From: Flavobacterium sp. I-STPP5a
Lineage (GTDB): Bacteria; Bacteroidota; Bacteroidia; Flavobacteriales; Flavobacteriaceae
Reading direction: 5' to 3'
DNA length: 64,000 nt
Assembly: GCF_009764685.1 (NCBI RefSeq)
Contig: NZ_VHLM01000013.1
Coordinates: 19,156 to 83,155 of the forward strand
This document shows positions 1-8,302 of this stretch, piece by piece. Within the stretch, counting starts at the first letter, position 1; every line of letters begins with the position of its first letter. The position numbers were made by a program, and so were the translations under genes. The notes under the pieces are model-generated. The model was not told the origin of the DNA and made no database searches. It saw only the letters and a program-made list of their open reading frames with translations.

Positions 1-477
1 TACATATCTACTTTTCCTCTTTTCATAATATTCATCTAATGAACATATTACTTTTGCCGGCACACCAGCTGCTACACAATTAGAAGGTATGTTTTTATTC
101 ACGACAGAACCAAATCCAATAAAAACATTATCCCCGATAGTCACTCCTTTTAAAATAGAGACATTTCTTCCAAAAGCCACATTATTTCCAATTACTACTT
201 TACCCGTTGATGAAACATAGTCATGATAAACATTTAAAAACACATGAGATACATAATCATGTGTTAACAATGAAAATCCTCTATTAATAAAAACATCATT
301 ACCAATTTCAACTAATGTTGGCTTATGCATATCTATATCTAGTGTGGTTCTATTAGTAAAAATCACGTTTTGACCAATATTCATTCCTTTTCTTCTTAAA
401 TATCTAGTGTAACTTGTATTAGACATCAAAGAAATTTTGTATTCTAATAAATTAATAAATTTGATTATTGTTTTCAT
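1..477 (-). CDS. Hexapeptide-repeat O-acetyltransferase, 3' end outside window
   Basis: Partial gene: 159 codons from the ATG at 477 run open to the window edge. The protein has the left-handed beta-helix hexapeptide pattern (VEIGNDVFIN, VVIGNNVAFG, VTIGDNVFIG). A conserved tail motif of WcaF/CatB-like acyltransferases follows (GSVVNKNIPSNCVAAGVPAK). Proteins of this type move an acetyl group from acetyl-CoA to a sugar or nucleotide-sugar, and one next to gmd and fcl most likely acetylates a polysaccharide residue. It is the last gene seen of the minus-strand polysaccharide cluster, 236 bp beyond gmd. The acceptor sugar cannot be told from sequence. Confidence 0.85.
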   Translation of the reverse strand, partial: MKTIIKFINLLEYKISLMSNTSYTRYLRRKGMNIGQNVIFTNRTTLDIDMHKPTLVEIGNDVFINRGFSLLTHDYVSHVFLNVYHDYVSSTGKVVIGNNVAFGRNVSILKGVTIGDNVFIGFGSVVNKNIPSNCVAAGVPAKVICSLDEYYEKRKSRYV

Positions 478-687
478 ATCGTAAAATTAAATTAAACGTT
501 TTTAACTTTCTAACAAGATTAAAATAAATACTTAGCTTTTTTTTATGCTATAAAATTTAATTAGAATATAAACTTTTTTTATATTACTTAATATAAATTG
601 ATTACATATCTTTTCAGGCTAAGACCATCGATTTTCTAATCCTCATTATTTATTTATTAGCTGTGCAACAATTAAAGTAATCAAGAG

Positions 688-720
688 CAAAAGGATAGAC
701 CGTAAATTAAAATCTATCCT
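688..720 (-). terminator. Candidate terminator overlapping the gmd stop codon
   Basis: On the minus strand AGGATAGA (713-720) pairs with TCTATCCT (692-699) and is followed by TTTT. The left arm contains the gmd TAG stop. The T-run is short, so termination may be partial. The rest of 478-713 is AT-rich and shows no gene. Confidence 0.5.
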
Positions 721-1799
721 AATTTCTTAATTATCTCCAAATCACTTGCTACCATCTCTTTCACCATGTCAGCTAAATCGTATTTCGGTTCCCAACCCAA
801 TTGCGTTTTTGATTTCGTAGGGTCTCCAATTAATAAATCTACTTCAGTTGGACGGTAGTATTCTGGATCTACGCGTACTACTACTTTACCTATTGGTAAT
901 TGATATTCTGCATTACTGCATGAAACTATTTTTGCCACTTCACTTTCATTTACTCCTTCAAAAGCCAATTCAATACCCACCTCAGCAAACGCCATCGCAA
1001 CGAAATCTCTAATATAAGTAGTTACTCCTGTCGCAATCACATAGTCCTCAGCAACATCTTGTTGCAAGATACGCCACATCGCCTCCACATAATCTTTGGC
1101 ATGACCCCAGTCTCTTTGAGAATTTAAATTTCCTAGGTACAAACATTCTTGCTTTCCTTTGGCTATTGCAGCAGTAGCCATAGTAATTTTACGGGTCACA
1201 AAGGTTTCGCCACGTCGAGGAGACTCATGATTAAAAAGAATACCATTGCAGGCAAACATATTATAGGCTTCACGGTAGTTCTTTGTAATCCAAAAACCAT
1301 ATATTTTAGCAGCACCATACGGAGAGCGTGGATAAAAAGGGGATTGTTCATCATAAAACCCTTGTGCATTTTTATTTTCGGCTAAGCCACCATACAATTC
1401 CGATGTTGACGCTTGATAAACTCTTGTTTTTTTAGTTAATCCTAGAATACGAACTGCCTCTAATATTCTTAAAGTACCTATTCCGTCTACATTAGCAACA
1501 TATTCTGGTGAATCAAAAGAAACTTTTACATGAGACATAGCCCCAAGATTGTATATTTCGTCAGGCTGTACTTCCTGTATAATTCGGATAATATTTGTAG
1601 AATCGGTTAAATCACCGTAATGCAATTTAAAATTCACATGAGCTTCATGCTGGTCTTGATAAATGTGATCGATTCTTTGTGTGTTAAAGGACGAGGCACG
1701 GCGTTTAACACCATGAACCATATATCCCTTTTCTAATAATAATTCCGCTAAATACGAACCATCTTGACCTGTAATTCCAGTAACTAAAGCTGTTTTCAT
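714..1799 (-). CDS. gmd: GDP-mannose 4,6-dehydratase
   Basis: Converts GDP-D-mannose to GDP-4-keto-6-deoxy-D-mannose, first committed step to GDP-L-fucose. The 361-aa protein is of normal family length. It is an extended short-chain dehydrogenase: the NAD(P)-binding glycine motif is GITGQDGS at residues 8-15, followed by the Gmd-typical segment [20 protein letters not shown]. The catalytic TSE is in ASTSELYG and the YxxxK pair in SPYGAAK near residue 160, with the conserved [17 protein letters not shown] after it. It lies downstream of fcl (75-bp gap) and shares a direction with rfbA and rfbB, so it is probably one transcript. The substrate GDP-mannose would come from ManC at 10164-11171. Confidence 0.97.
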   Translation of the reverse strand: MKTALVTGITGQDGSYLAELLLEKGYMVHGVKRRASSFNTQRIDHIYQDQHEAHVNFKLHYGDLTDSTNIIRIIQEVQPDEIYNLGAMSHVKVSFDSPEYVANVDGIGTLRILEAVRILGLTKKTRVYQASTSELYGGLAENKNAQGFYDEQSPFYPRSPYGAAKIYGFWITKNYREAYNMFACNGILFNHESPRRGETFVTRKITMATAAIAKGKQECLYLGNLNSQRDWGHAKDYVEAMWRILQQDVAEDYVIATGVTTYIRDFVAMAFAEVGIELAFEGVNESEVAKIVSCSNAEYQLPIGKVVVRVDPEYYRPTEVDLLIGDPTKSKTQLGWEPKYDLADMVKEMVASDLEIIKKLG

Positions 1800-1874
1800 C
1801 TTCTAATTGTTTGCTATTTTGTTTTCTACATCTAAGTTCCTGCACCATCAAATCTTAGCGTATTTTACTATATT

Positions 1875-2825
1875 TTATAATTTTACTTCTTTGTACGAAC
1901 TCTCGTTTTTCAAAAACCAATCGTAGGTTTTCACAATTCCTTCTTCCAACTTCATTTGATGTTTCCATCCAAGTTCATGCATTCTAGAGACATCCATCAG
2001 TTTTCTGGGTGTACCATCCGGCTTGCTGCTATCCCAGATAATTTCTCCTTGGTGGCCGACTATTCTTTGTATCGTTTCTGCCAAATGTTTAATGGTCAAA
2101 TCCTCTCCCGTTCCCACGTTGTACAAGTACTCAGGAAGTCTGTTCTCTAATGCAAAAACAACTGCTGCTGCCATATCATCCACAAAAAGAAATTCTCTCA
2201 TGGGTGTTCCGCTACCCCATAAGGTCACAGAGGCGTTATCGTTGTTTTTGGCTTCGTGAAATTTTCTAATCATTGCCGGTAGTACATGAGAAGAGTTTAA
2301 ATCAAAATTATCATGTGTTCCATACAAATTAGTCGGCATTAAACTAACAAAATCTTTATCAAACTGGTTGCGTATGGCTTGGCAGGCTTTTACGCCTGTA
2401 ATTTTAGCAATAGCATACCACTCATTGGTGGGTTCCAAAGAATCGGTCAGTAAATATTCTTCCTTTAATGGTTGAGGCGATAATTTTGGATAAATGCAAG
2501 AACTACCAAGAAATATAAATTTTTCAACTCCTGACTGATGGGCCGCATCTATCAAATTATTTTGAATTTGCATATTTTCCATCAGAAATTGATACGGAAA
2601 ATTATTGTTTGCTAAGATACCTCCCACTTTTGCAGCGGCATCGATAATCACAGCAGGTTTTTCATTGTTGATATAATCCAGCACCGAATTTTGATTTCGT
2701 AAATCTAATTCTTTACTTGAGGAACCTATTAAATTTGTATAACTATTGGCTACTAATGTGCGCCAAATGGCACTTCCTACCATGCCCTTATGACCCGCTA
2801 TGTATATTTTTGTATTTTTATTCAT
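1875..2825 (-). CDS. fcl: GDP-L-fucose synthase
   Basis: Epimerises and reduces GDP-4-keto-6-deoxy-D-mannose to GDP-L-fucose with NADPH, the step after Gmd. The 316-aa protein opens with the nucleotide-binding motif GHKGMVG (residues 11-17). It carries LGSSCIYPK with the catalytic Ser-Cys, the YAIAK (YxxxK) motif, and PTNLYGTHDNFD, typical of the WcaG/GMER family. The order fcl-gmd with rfbA just upstream (18-bp gap) fits an operon for 6-deoxysugar precursors. No broken or missing motif is seen. Confidence 0.96.
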   Translation of the reverse strand: MNKNTKIYIAGHKGMVGSAIWRTLVANSYTNLIGSSSKELDLRNQNSVLDYINNEKPAVIIDAAAKVGGILANNNFPYQFLMENMQIQNNLIDAAHQSGVEKFIFLGSSCIYPKLSPQPLKEEYLLTDSLEPTNEWYAIAKITGVKACQAIRNQFDKDFVSLMPTNLYGTHDNFDLNSSHVLPAMIRKFHEAKNNDNASVTLWGSGTPMREFLFVDDMAAAVVFALENRLPEYLYNVGTGEDLTIKHLAETIQRIVGHQGEIIWDSSKPDGTPRKLMDVSRMHELGWKHQMKLEEGIVKTYDWFLKNESSYKEVKL

Positions 2826-2843
2826 TTTAAACGCAACTAACGA

Positions 2844-3746
2844 TTATAACCCTTCACTTTTATTTTGCACTACTCTTTTTGCCAATCGTAACAAATACTG
2901 ACCGTACTCATTTTTACTCAATGGCGTTGCTTGCTCTAGTAGTTTTTCTCTGGAAATATAGCCTTTTTCAAAAGCTATTTCTTCCAAACAGGCTACTTTA
3001 AGCCCTTGTCTTTTTTCTATGGTTTGTATAAAATTACTCGCTTCTAGTAAGGATTCATGAGTACCTGTGTCTAACCAAGCATAGCCGCGACCCATCAACT
3101 CCACTTTTAAATTTTGTAAAGCCAAATATTCTTGATTGATAGTGGTAATTTCTAATTCCCCTCGGTCACTTGGCTTAATATTTTTGACTATTTCTACCAC
3201 AGAATTGGGATAAAAGTACAATCCTACTACAGCATAATTACTCTTAGGCACTACTGGTTTTTCTTCAATACTGACCACAGTTCCAGTGGAATCAAATTCA
3301 GCTACGCCATACCGCTCAGGATCCTGTACATAATAGCCAAAAACAGTGGCTTTGTTGTCTACAGTGACATTAGCAACGGCTGTTTGTAATAAAGCTGTCA
3401 ATCCATGACCATAAAAAATATTGTCCCCTAAAATCAAACAAACCGAATCGGTGCCGATAAAATCAGCTCCTATAATAAACGCTTGTGCCAATCCGTCTGG
3501 ACTAGGCTGTTCAGCGTACTGAATGGTAATCCCAAAATCACTTCCATCTCCCAATAGGTTTTGAAAATGCGGCAAATCATGAGGGGTGGAAATCAACAAC
3601 ACTTCGGTTATCCCAGCCAACATCAATACCGACAACGGATAATACACCATCGGTTTGTCATAGATGGGCATTAACTGCTTGGATATCGACTTAGTAAGGG
3701 GATACAATCGGGTGCCGGACCCGCCTGCCAATATGATTCCTTTCAT
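2844..3746 (-). CDS. rfbA: Glucose-1-phosphate thymidylyltransferase
   Basis: Makes dTDP-glucose from glucose-1-phosphate and dTTP. The 300-aa length and the N-terminus are those of RmlA/Rfb[18 protein letters not shown] at residues 8-24, then [18 protein letters not shown], with ILGDNIFYG for metal and substrate binding. [19 protein letters not shown] and [15 protein letters not shown] are also family signatures. It sits between fcl and the rfbC remnant. The product feeds RfbB. Because rfbC is decayed and no rfbD is seen here, the final sugar may be something other than L-rhamnose, or the missing steps are encoded elsewhere. Confidence 0.97.
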   Translation of the reverse strand: MKGIILAGGSGTRLYPLTKSISKQLMPIYDKPMVYYPLSVLMLAGITEVLLISTPHDLPHFQNLLGDGSDFGITIQYAEQPSPDGLAQAFIIGADFIGTDSVCLILGDNIFYGHGLTALLQTAVANVTVDNKATVFGYYVQDPERYGVAEFDSTGTVVSIEEKPVVPKSNYAVVGLYFYPNSVVEIVKNIKPSDRGELEITTINQEYLALQNLKVELMGRGYAWLDTGTHESLLEASNFIQTIEKRQGLKVACLEEIAFEKGYISREKLLEQATPLSKNEYGQYLLRLAKRVVQNKSEGL

Positions 3747-3812
3747 AATTTATATTGTCTTTCGATTGTCATTTATGAGATCAATTGCTTCATGCATCTT
3801 TTAAGACTCTCT

Positions 3813-4096
3813 CTATAATGAGGTATGACCAAAAGTATTTTTAATTTTATACGTATTTAGTAAAGAATAGGCCAGTCTTTTGGCTGGCGTGAGATACGAG
3901 TCTGCATTTACTTGCCAGTTGATGGCTCAAGTGAGATCACTATACTGGATTCCACTTTCACTATCTTTATAGTAGACTTCATCCACTTTATATGAGACTA
4001 TCTCATTCGCACTTAAGGCCTAAAAGCCATGGGCAAATCCCTTAGGAATGATTAATTGTATTTTTTTTGCTCATTATTTAAATGATATGATTACAA
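3813..4096 (-). pseudogene. rfbC: Decayed rfbC (dTDP-4-dehydrorhamnose 3,5-epimerase) remnant
   Basis: In the 486-bp gap between rfbB and rfbA the minus strand encodes, in one frame, KKIQLIIPKGFAHGF, stop, ALSANEIVSYKVDEVYYKDS, ESGIQYSDLT, stop, AINWQVNADSYLTPAKRLAY and a final stop at 3813-3815. This matches the C-terminal half of RmlC, whose signature is IPKGFAHGF, then YKCDxxYxxxSEGGIxWxDP and a later (I)xW. Two in-frame stops (4020-4022 and 3927-3929) interrupt it. An A-run near 4061-4068 appears to shift frame, because SYHLNNEQK upstream lies in another frame. The N-terminal half cannot be recognised. The position matches the usual rfb cluster, so this is an in-place decay rather than a transferred fragment. 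Confidence 0.82.
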
Positions 4097-4232
4097 TTAA
4101 CTTGATCCGTTATTTTTTTGTCTAAAGATTACACGCTTTTAGATATTAGTCCAAATTAATATTTTTAATCTGCGTGCATTTGTATCCAAAAAATAAAGTT
4201 ATACCACAACGCTGAACATTCTGTTTAATGTA

Positions 4233-5279
4233 CTACGATTCGTATTGTTTTTGATAATAGGTAGCGTAATCACCTGAAGTCACGTTTTTTAGCCATTCTT
4301 CATTGGACAAATACCAATCTATAGTTCGCTCTAATCCTTGTTCAAAAGTTACAGAAGGCTTCCACCCCAACTCCGTATTTATTTTAGAGGCATCTATAGC
4401 GTAACGTAAATCATGACCTGGTCGGTCTTTCACGTATGTAATCAGCTTTTCAGAAGTACCAACTGGTCGTCCTAATTTACGATCCATTTGCTGACACAAC
4501 AGTTTGACTAAATCAATGTTTTTCCATTCATTGAAACCGCCTATGTTGTAGGTTTCATGATTTCTACCTTCGTGAAAAACCAAATCAATAGCTACCGCAT
4601 GATCTTCCACAAAAAGCCAATCACGGGTATAATTACCGTCTCCATATACGGGCAGCGCTTTGTTGTTTATGATGTTGTTAATAAATAACGGAATCAATTT
4701 TTCTGGAAAATGAAACGGCCCGTAGTTGTTAGAACAATTAGTTAACACATAAGGTAATCCGTAAGTTTCACCATAGGCACGCACAAAATGATCAGAACTG
4801 GCTTTTGATGCCGAATAAGGTGAATTAGGATCATAGGCTGTAGTCTCAGTAAACAAGCCCGTTGCCCCTAAGGAACCGTAAACCTCATCGGTACTAATGT
4901 GGTAAAACCGCTTGCCTTCGCTGTTGTTTTTCCACAATTCCTTACACGCATTTAAAAGATTCATAGTTCCAATCACATTGGTTTTCACAAAGGCTAAAGG
5001 GTCTTTTATGGAACGGTCCACATGAGACTCCGCTGCCAAATGGACCACCGCATCAAATTCATACTGTTGAAATAAATTATCCACAAAAGTAGCATCTACA
5101 ATATCCCCTTTTACAAAAGTATAATTGGAATAGTTCTCAATATCTTTGATATTTTCTAGATTCCCAGCATACGTCAAAGCATCTAGATTTACGATTGTGT
5201 ATTTAGGATATTTAGTCACAAAACGGCGTACCACATGCGATCCTATAAATCCTGCTCCTCCCGTAATTAGTATTTTCAC
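4233..5279 (-). CDS. rfbB: dTDP-glucose 4,6-dehydratase
   Basis: Converts dTDP-glucose to dTDP-4-keto-6-deoxyglucose. The 348-aa protein has the NAD-binding motif GGAGFIGS (residues 7-14), HLAAESHVDRSI, the catalytic HISTDEVYGSLG, YSASKASSDHFVRAY with the YxxxK pair, and NNYGPFHFPEKLIPL, all diagnostic of RmlB. It is the first gene of the distal sugar operon (rfbB, rfbC remnant, rfbA, fcl, gmd). A -7 motif TAAATTTG lies about 210 bp upstream, giving a long leader. Confidence 0.97.
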   Translation of the reverse strand: MKILITGGAGFIGSHVVRRFVTKYPKYTIVNLDALTYAGNLENIKDIENYSNYTFVKGDIVDATFVDNLFQQYEFDAVVHLAAESHVDRSIKDPLAFVKTNVIGTMNLLNACKELWKNNSEGKRFYHISTDEVYGSLGATGLFTETTAYDPNSPYSASKASSDHFVRAYGETYGLPYVLTNCSNNYGPFHFPEKLIPLFINNIINNKALPVYGDGNYTRDWLFVEDHAVAIDLVFHEGRNHETYNIGGFNEWKNIDLVKLLCQQMDRKLGRPVGTSEKLITYVKDRPGHDLRYAIDASKINTELGWKPSVTFEQGLERTIDWYLSNEEWLKNVTSGDYATYYQKQYES

Positions 5280-5489
5280 AACGATTGTATATATATTTTT
5301 ATTCTATGCCTCTTACAATTTGCATGTACAAGCATTGGCCTATTCCATTTTTATAAAACCTATTGGCATTTGTTTATAATGCGCAACTACCTTACCAATA
5401 AAAAACTATTAAACGGTCCAAAATGCAACTAGTAAACATGGCTTCGCCACTGCAAGTCCCATTTGAGATTGCTTTTTTTCTAGTTGTGG

Positions 5490-5515
5490 CAAATTTATAG
5501 TAAATTATCCAACAA
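5490..5515 (-). promoter_or_regulatory. rfbB: Possible rfbB promoter
   Basis: The minus strand shows TAAATTTG (5490-5497), a match to the Bacteroidota -7 element TAnnTTTG. A TTG lies at 5513-5515, but the 15-bp spacer is shorter than the usual 17-23. If used, the rfbB leader would be about 200 nt, long enough for a control structure. Confidence 0.35.
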
Positions 5516-5626
5516 AGTGCAGATTATCTAAGAAAAATATGCTTGACTCCCTAAATTTAACTTACAAATCACATAGTCTTTTCTTGCAAATTGCATAGTG
5601 ATTGGTGCGTATTCCGTTTTCTGTGT

Positions 5627-5787
5627 TTAGTAATTAGTGCTTAGTAGTTAGTAGCTAGTCCTAAGTATTTAGTCCTTAGTAATTAGTGCGCGATCATTAG
5701 TCCTTAGTGCAGCGTGCTCAGTTTTAAGTTTCAAGTTTCAGGTTTCAAGTTTCAAGTTTACAATTCACAATTTAAAATTTAAATTAA
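5627..5787. repeat. Degenerate heptamer array, 23 units
   Basis: The sequence divides without a single indel into 23 seven-base units: TTAGTAA, TTAGTGC, TTAGTAG, TTAGTAG, CTAGTCC and so on, through CAAGTTT and CAGGTTT, to AAAATTT and AAATTAA. Units vary, but most carry AGT at positions 3-5. The same family recurs at 7245, 7640, 8112, 9280 and about 9654. Confidence 0.85.
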
Positions 5788-5876
5788 GAACTACTTCGTA
5801 AATCGGGTAGAAAAAACCACACCTACTTTTAACATTAAATTTATAAATAACACCGCCACATATTGAAACTTTTCGC

Positions 5877-5982
5877 TACATTTGAAATCTGATTTAACGA
5901 ATAACTGGAATTATTCGAGGTCTTAAATTCACTCCATTGCTCAAAAAAACAGGGTTCTAGTCCGTATTTTTGAGCTTTTTTT
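5877..5982 (+). ncRNA. Candidate small RNA with -7 motif and terminator
   Basis: On the plus strand TACATTTG (5877-5884) fits the -7 element; no good -33 TTG was found. About 90 nt later a hairpin with GCTCAAAAA (5939-5947) and TTTTTGAGC (5967-5975) is followed by seven T residues, an intrinsic terminator. A second hairpin, CGAATAA (5898-5904) with TTATTCG (5911-5917), lies between. No plus-strand gene is present to account for this terminator. About 60 nt resemble the 3' end and terminator of the HU-like gene (6247-6320), so decay of a duplicated 3' UTR is the alternative. Confidence 0.35.
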
Positions 5983-6150
5983 ATGACTAAAACCCATCCA
6001 TTTGACCTAATTTAAACAAATAATCTTACATAAAACCTTCCTGTTTTACGAGACACAGCCGAAATACAGACACTAGTAAGCGATTTTTTGATCCAAAAAG
6101 ACTTAACAAGGATTTCAAAAACTTTTTAAAAAATCAACTTCACGGTATTT

Positions 6151-6190
6151 TGACATCGTCTTGATGAACTTTTTACTTCGTCAAGACGAT
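6151..6190. repeat. 14-bp inverted repeat
   Basis: ATCGTCTTGATGAA (6155-6168) pairs with TTCGTCAAGACGAT (6177-6190) with one G-U type mismatch and an 8-base loop. A third half-copy, CAAGACGAT, follows at 6204-6212. No T-run follows on the minus strand, so it is not a typical terminator for the HU gene. Confidence 0.6.
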
Positions 6191-6240
6191 TCTTTTGTTG
6201 CAACAAGACGATTTGAACGTAATTTTGACACTATTGGGCA

Positions 6241-6273
6241 TAAAAAAACCTCGAATACTGGAATATTCGAGGT
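6241..6273 (-). terminator. Intrinsic terminator of the HU-like gene
   Basis: On the minus strand ACCTCGAATA (6264-6273) and TATTCGAGGT (6248-6257) form a perfect 10-bp stem with a 6-base loop, followed by seven T residues. It lies 34 bp beyond the HU stop codon. Confidence 0.9.
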
Positions 6274-6306
6274 CTTAAACTCAGTCTTTTACTACTGAAC
6301 AGGGTT

Positions 6307-6690
6307 CTAGCCCACTTTTCTAAAAGATAAATCCTTTAGCATACTGCGCATTTTCTTGCCAGGACGGAAGAGCACGCGCGTTTTTTTGATGGCTGCTGTT
6401 GATACCTCATCAGCAACATCTTTACCTTCAGAGCTAATGCCTACTTGAAAGTTGCCTAAACGACCTAGCTTCACAATGCGACCTTGACCCAGTTCGCCAA
6501 TGATGTTGTGTTCTAGCGAAGCGAGTACGGCATAACAATCAGAAGCTGTCAAGGTACTCTGATACGAAATCAACTCTGCTAGTCTTTCGAAATCAACATC
6601 GCCATCTGCAACTGCAGCAGCATAAAACTTTTCCGGAGCCACTAAGTCTCTCGGGTTCTTCCTTGGAAGAATTTTGTATTTAATAGCCAT
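6307..6690 (-). CDS. HU-like DNA-binding protein (HU-related family)
   Basis: The 127-aa protein starts at the ATG at 6690 (MAIKYKILPRKNPRDL). An upstream in-frame extension to 6765 overlaps the promoter and is not protein-like. The sequence fits the Bacteroidota HU-related family: an N-terminal extension, then a DNA-binding fold with ELISYQSTLTASDCYAVL, LGRLGNFQVGISSEGK and the basic arm KKTRVLFRPGKKMRSML. Such proteins bind and bend DNA in the nucleoid. It lies between the antiterminator gene and the rfb operon, suggesting a link with polysaccharide expression, but that is context only. It ends in a strong terminator and has a palindrome in its promoter. Confidence 0.85.
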   Translation of the reverse strand: MAIKYKILPRKNPRDLVAPEKFYAAAVADGDVDFERLAELISYQSTLTASDCYAVLASLEHNIIGELGQGRIVKLGRLGNFQVGISSEGKDVADEVSTAAIKKTRVLFRPGKKMRSMLKDLSFRKVG

Positions 6691-6723
6691 AATTTTTGGT
6701 ATTAAATTAATAAATAAGTTTGT

Positions 6724-6794
6724 CTTAGTATACGTACTAAAGCATCTAACTGACTTTACAAACATAATATACTTTTACTGTAAGTAAAAGCCAA
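6724..6794 (-). promoter_or_regulatory. HU-like gene promoter with palindromic operator and leader hairpin
   Basis: Minus strand: -7 element TATGTTTG (6759-6766) and TTG at 6792-6794 with a rather long 25-bp spacer. Between them sits the palindrome CTTTTACT-GTA-AGTAAAAG (6772-6790), well placed for a repressor or autoregulation. Downstream, TTAGTA and TACTAA (about 6724-6740) form a small hairpin in the leader. Confidence 0.55.
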
Positions 6795-7244
6795 ACTTAT
6801 TCACAATTGAGGCTTGTTTTTAACAACAAAAAGAAATGTGCAAATACACCCAACATACTTACATACAGCATATTAATTTTATTCGGAATTCGTTAAGCCC
6901 TGTTAAATATAGGTTTTTCCAAAAAGACAATCAAGAAACGCATTTAACACAGCATATTGGCATTACAAATTCCAGCAATAAAAACTAGAGCATTTTAAGT
7001 TACTTGTATCAAACGTATTCAAACACACTGAAAACCTACCACAGGAACTTAAGCGAAAGCCCCAGAACCAGAAATAGATTCAATTCACAAACTTGTTACA
7101 TTCCCTTATCTTGTAAAAAAATAATGGATTTTGTGCTTTTTTGCAACAGGATTTCTAGATGTCCCAAATGTCATTTATCAATCCCCATTTATAGCGTGTG
7201 TGATACATGTAAAATATTTCGTTCCGATATAGAATGGTTTGTTT

Positions 7245-7349
7245 TCAGTACTCAGAAATTAGTCCTTAGTAGTTAGTCCTTAGTGCAGCGTGTTCATTTT
7301 CAGGTTTCTAGTTTCAGTTCACAGTTTACAGTTCACAGTTTACAAATAG
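7245..7349. repeat. Heptamer array, 15 units
   Basis: In-register heptamers TCAGTAC, TCAGAAA, TTAGTCC, TTAGTAG, TTAGTCC, TTAGTGC, AGCGTGT, then CAGGTTT, CAGTTCA and CAGTTTA types, ending CAAATAG. It leads into core repeat copy 1. Confidence 0.8.
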
Positions 7350-7373
7350 ACCTGCTACAAAAATGAATTTGGA

Positions 7374-7630
7374 AAAACCGCCCTTAAATCAAAAGCATAA
7401 AAAAACAATGATAAAGCAAAACGGCAACAGTCCGCGAGATGAGGACGAAGGACGAACGGCTTGGGCTGCGGAACGTCGTTTTGAGGTAGTTTTTAAGTTT
7501 TGAATTTTTAGGCTTGATCTTTTGTTTCTTTTGTATCAAGACAAAAGAAAAGAACAAACTCGAAAAATGAAATCGTCTGCTACAATAAAGAATATGTAGA
7601 GATTCTTCGTACCTCAGCATGACAGAATGG
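7374..7630. repeat. Core dispersed repeat, copy 1
   Basis: About 250 bp with landmarks CGCCCTTAAAT, a GC-rich block GTCCGCGAGATGAGGACGAA, an inverted repeat TTCTTTTGT / ACAAAAGAA with an ATCAAG loop, and an end block CTTCGTACCTCAGCATGACA. The same landmarks recur at 7846, 8303, 9400 and 9729. Open frames starting MLRYEESLHILYC on the minus strand are by-products of the repeat. I see no codon-level constraint in them. Confidence 0.85.
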
Positions 7631-7639
7631 AGAGAGTTG

Positions 7640-7821
7640 GCAGTGGTCAGTGGTCAGTGATCAGTAATTATTATTTAGTCCTTAGTCCTTAGTGCAGCGT
7701 GTTCAGTTTCAGGTTTCAAGTTTCAAGTTTCAGTTCAAAGTTTACAGTTCAAAGTTTACAATTTACAATTGACATTTCACAGTATACGATTGACAGTTAG
7801 TAATTTAAAATTTAAAAATAG
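7640..7821. repeat. Heptamer array, 26 units
   Basis: Twenty-six consecutive 7-base units with no indel: GCAGTGG, TCAGTGG, TCAGTGA, TCAGTAA, TTATTAT, TTAGTCC, TTAGTCC, TTAGTGC, AGCGTGT, TCAGTTT, CAGGTTT, CAAGTTT twice, CAGTTCA, AAGTTTA and so on to AAAATAG. Confidence 0.88.
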
Positions 7822-7845
7822 AATTGCTATATAAACGAATTCAGG

Positions 7846-8101
7846 AAAATCGCCCTTAAATTAAAAACGTAAAAAAACAACGTAAAAACGGAGTGGCAGC
7901 AGTCCGCGAGATGAGGACGAAGGACGAACGGCTCGTGCTACGGAACGTAGTTTTGAGGTCGTTTTTAAGTTTTGAATTTTTAGGCTTGATCTTTTGTTTC
8001 TTTTGCATCAAGGCAAAAGAAAAGAATAAACTCGAAAAATGAAATCGTCTGCTACAATAAAGAATATGTAGAGATTCTTCGTACCTCAGCATGACAGAAT
8101 G
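7846..8101. repeat. Core dispersed repeat, copy 2
   Basis: Close copy of 7374-7630, offset by 472 bp. The hairpin loop reads CATCAAGG. The 3' half, from the hairpin to CAGCATGACAGAATGG, is almost identical to copy 1. Confidence 0.85.
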
Positions 8102-8111
8102 GGGAGAATTG

Positions 8112-8279
8112 GCAGTGGTCAGTGATCAGTAATTATTATTTAGTCCTTAGTCCTTAGTGCAGTGTATTCAGTTTTAGGTTTCAAGTTTCAAGTTTCATTT
8201 CACAGTTTACAGTTCACAATTGACAGTTCACAGTTCACAGTATATAGTTGACAGTTAATAATTGACAATTTAAAAATAG
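8112..8279. repeat. Heptamer array, 24 units
   Basis: Twenty-four in-register heptamers from GCAGTGG, TCAGTGA, TCAGTAA, TTATTAT, TTAGTCC through repeated CAGTTCA, CAGTTTA, CAATTGA to AAAATAG. Parallel to the array at 7640-7821 but with different unit order in the second half. Confidence 0.88.
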
Positions 8280-8302
8280 AATTGCTACATAAACGAATTC
8301 GA

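Larger units (their letters stand above)
5280..6306. other. Gene-free stretch with repeats and hairpins
   Basis: About 1 kb between rfbB and the HU-like gene with no credible coding sequence. It holds the possible rfbB promoter (5490-5515), a 23-unit heptamer array (5627-5787), a candidate small RNA with terminator (5877-5982), a 14-bp inverted repeat (6151-6190) and the HU terminator (6241-6273). Confidence 0.7.

Noticed and set aside
5940..5965. ACAGGGTTCTAGTCC resembling a tRNA T-arm
   Set aside because: No acceptor, D or anticodon arm can be folded around it, and the second copy (6298-6313) is the end of the HU gene.
6691..6765. Upstream extension of the HU-like protein (MFVKSVRCFSTYTK...)
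   Set aside because: It covers the promoter and leader hairpin, and the family start is at MAIKYKI.
7004..7276. 90-aa open frame with a CxxC-x10-CxxC pattern (CPKCHLSIPIYSVCDTC) that looks like a zinc ribbon
   Set aside because: It starts at a TTG, has no promoter or family resemblance, is low in protein-like content outside the cysteines and runs into the heptamer array. Probably chance, though a search for homologues would settle it.
7245..8279. Regularly spaced repeats that might be a CRISPR array
   Set aside because: Units are 7 bp and degenerate, the larger repeats are ~460 bp apart, and no cas gene is present.
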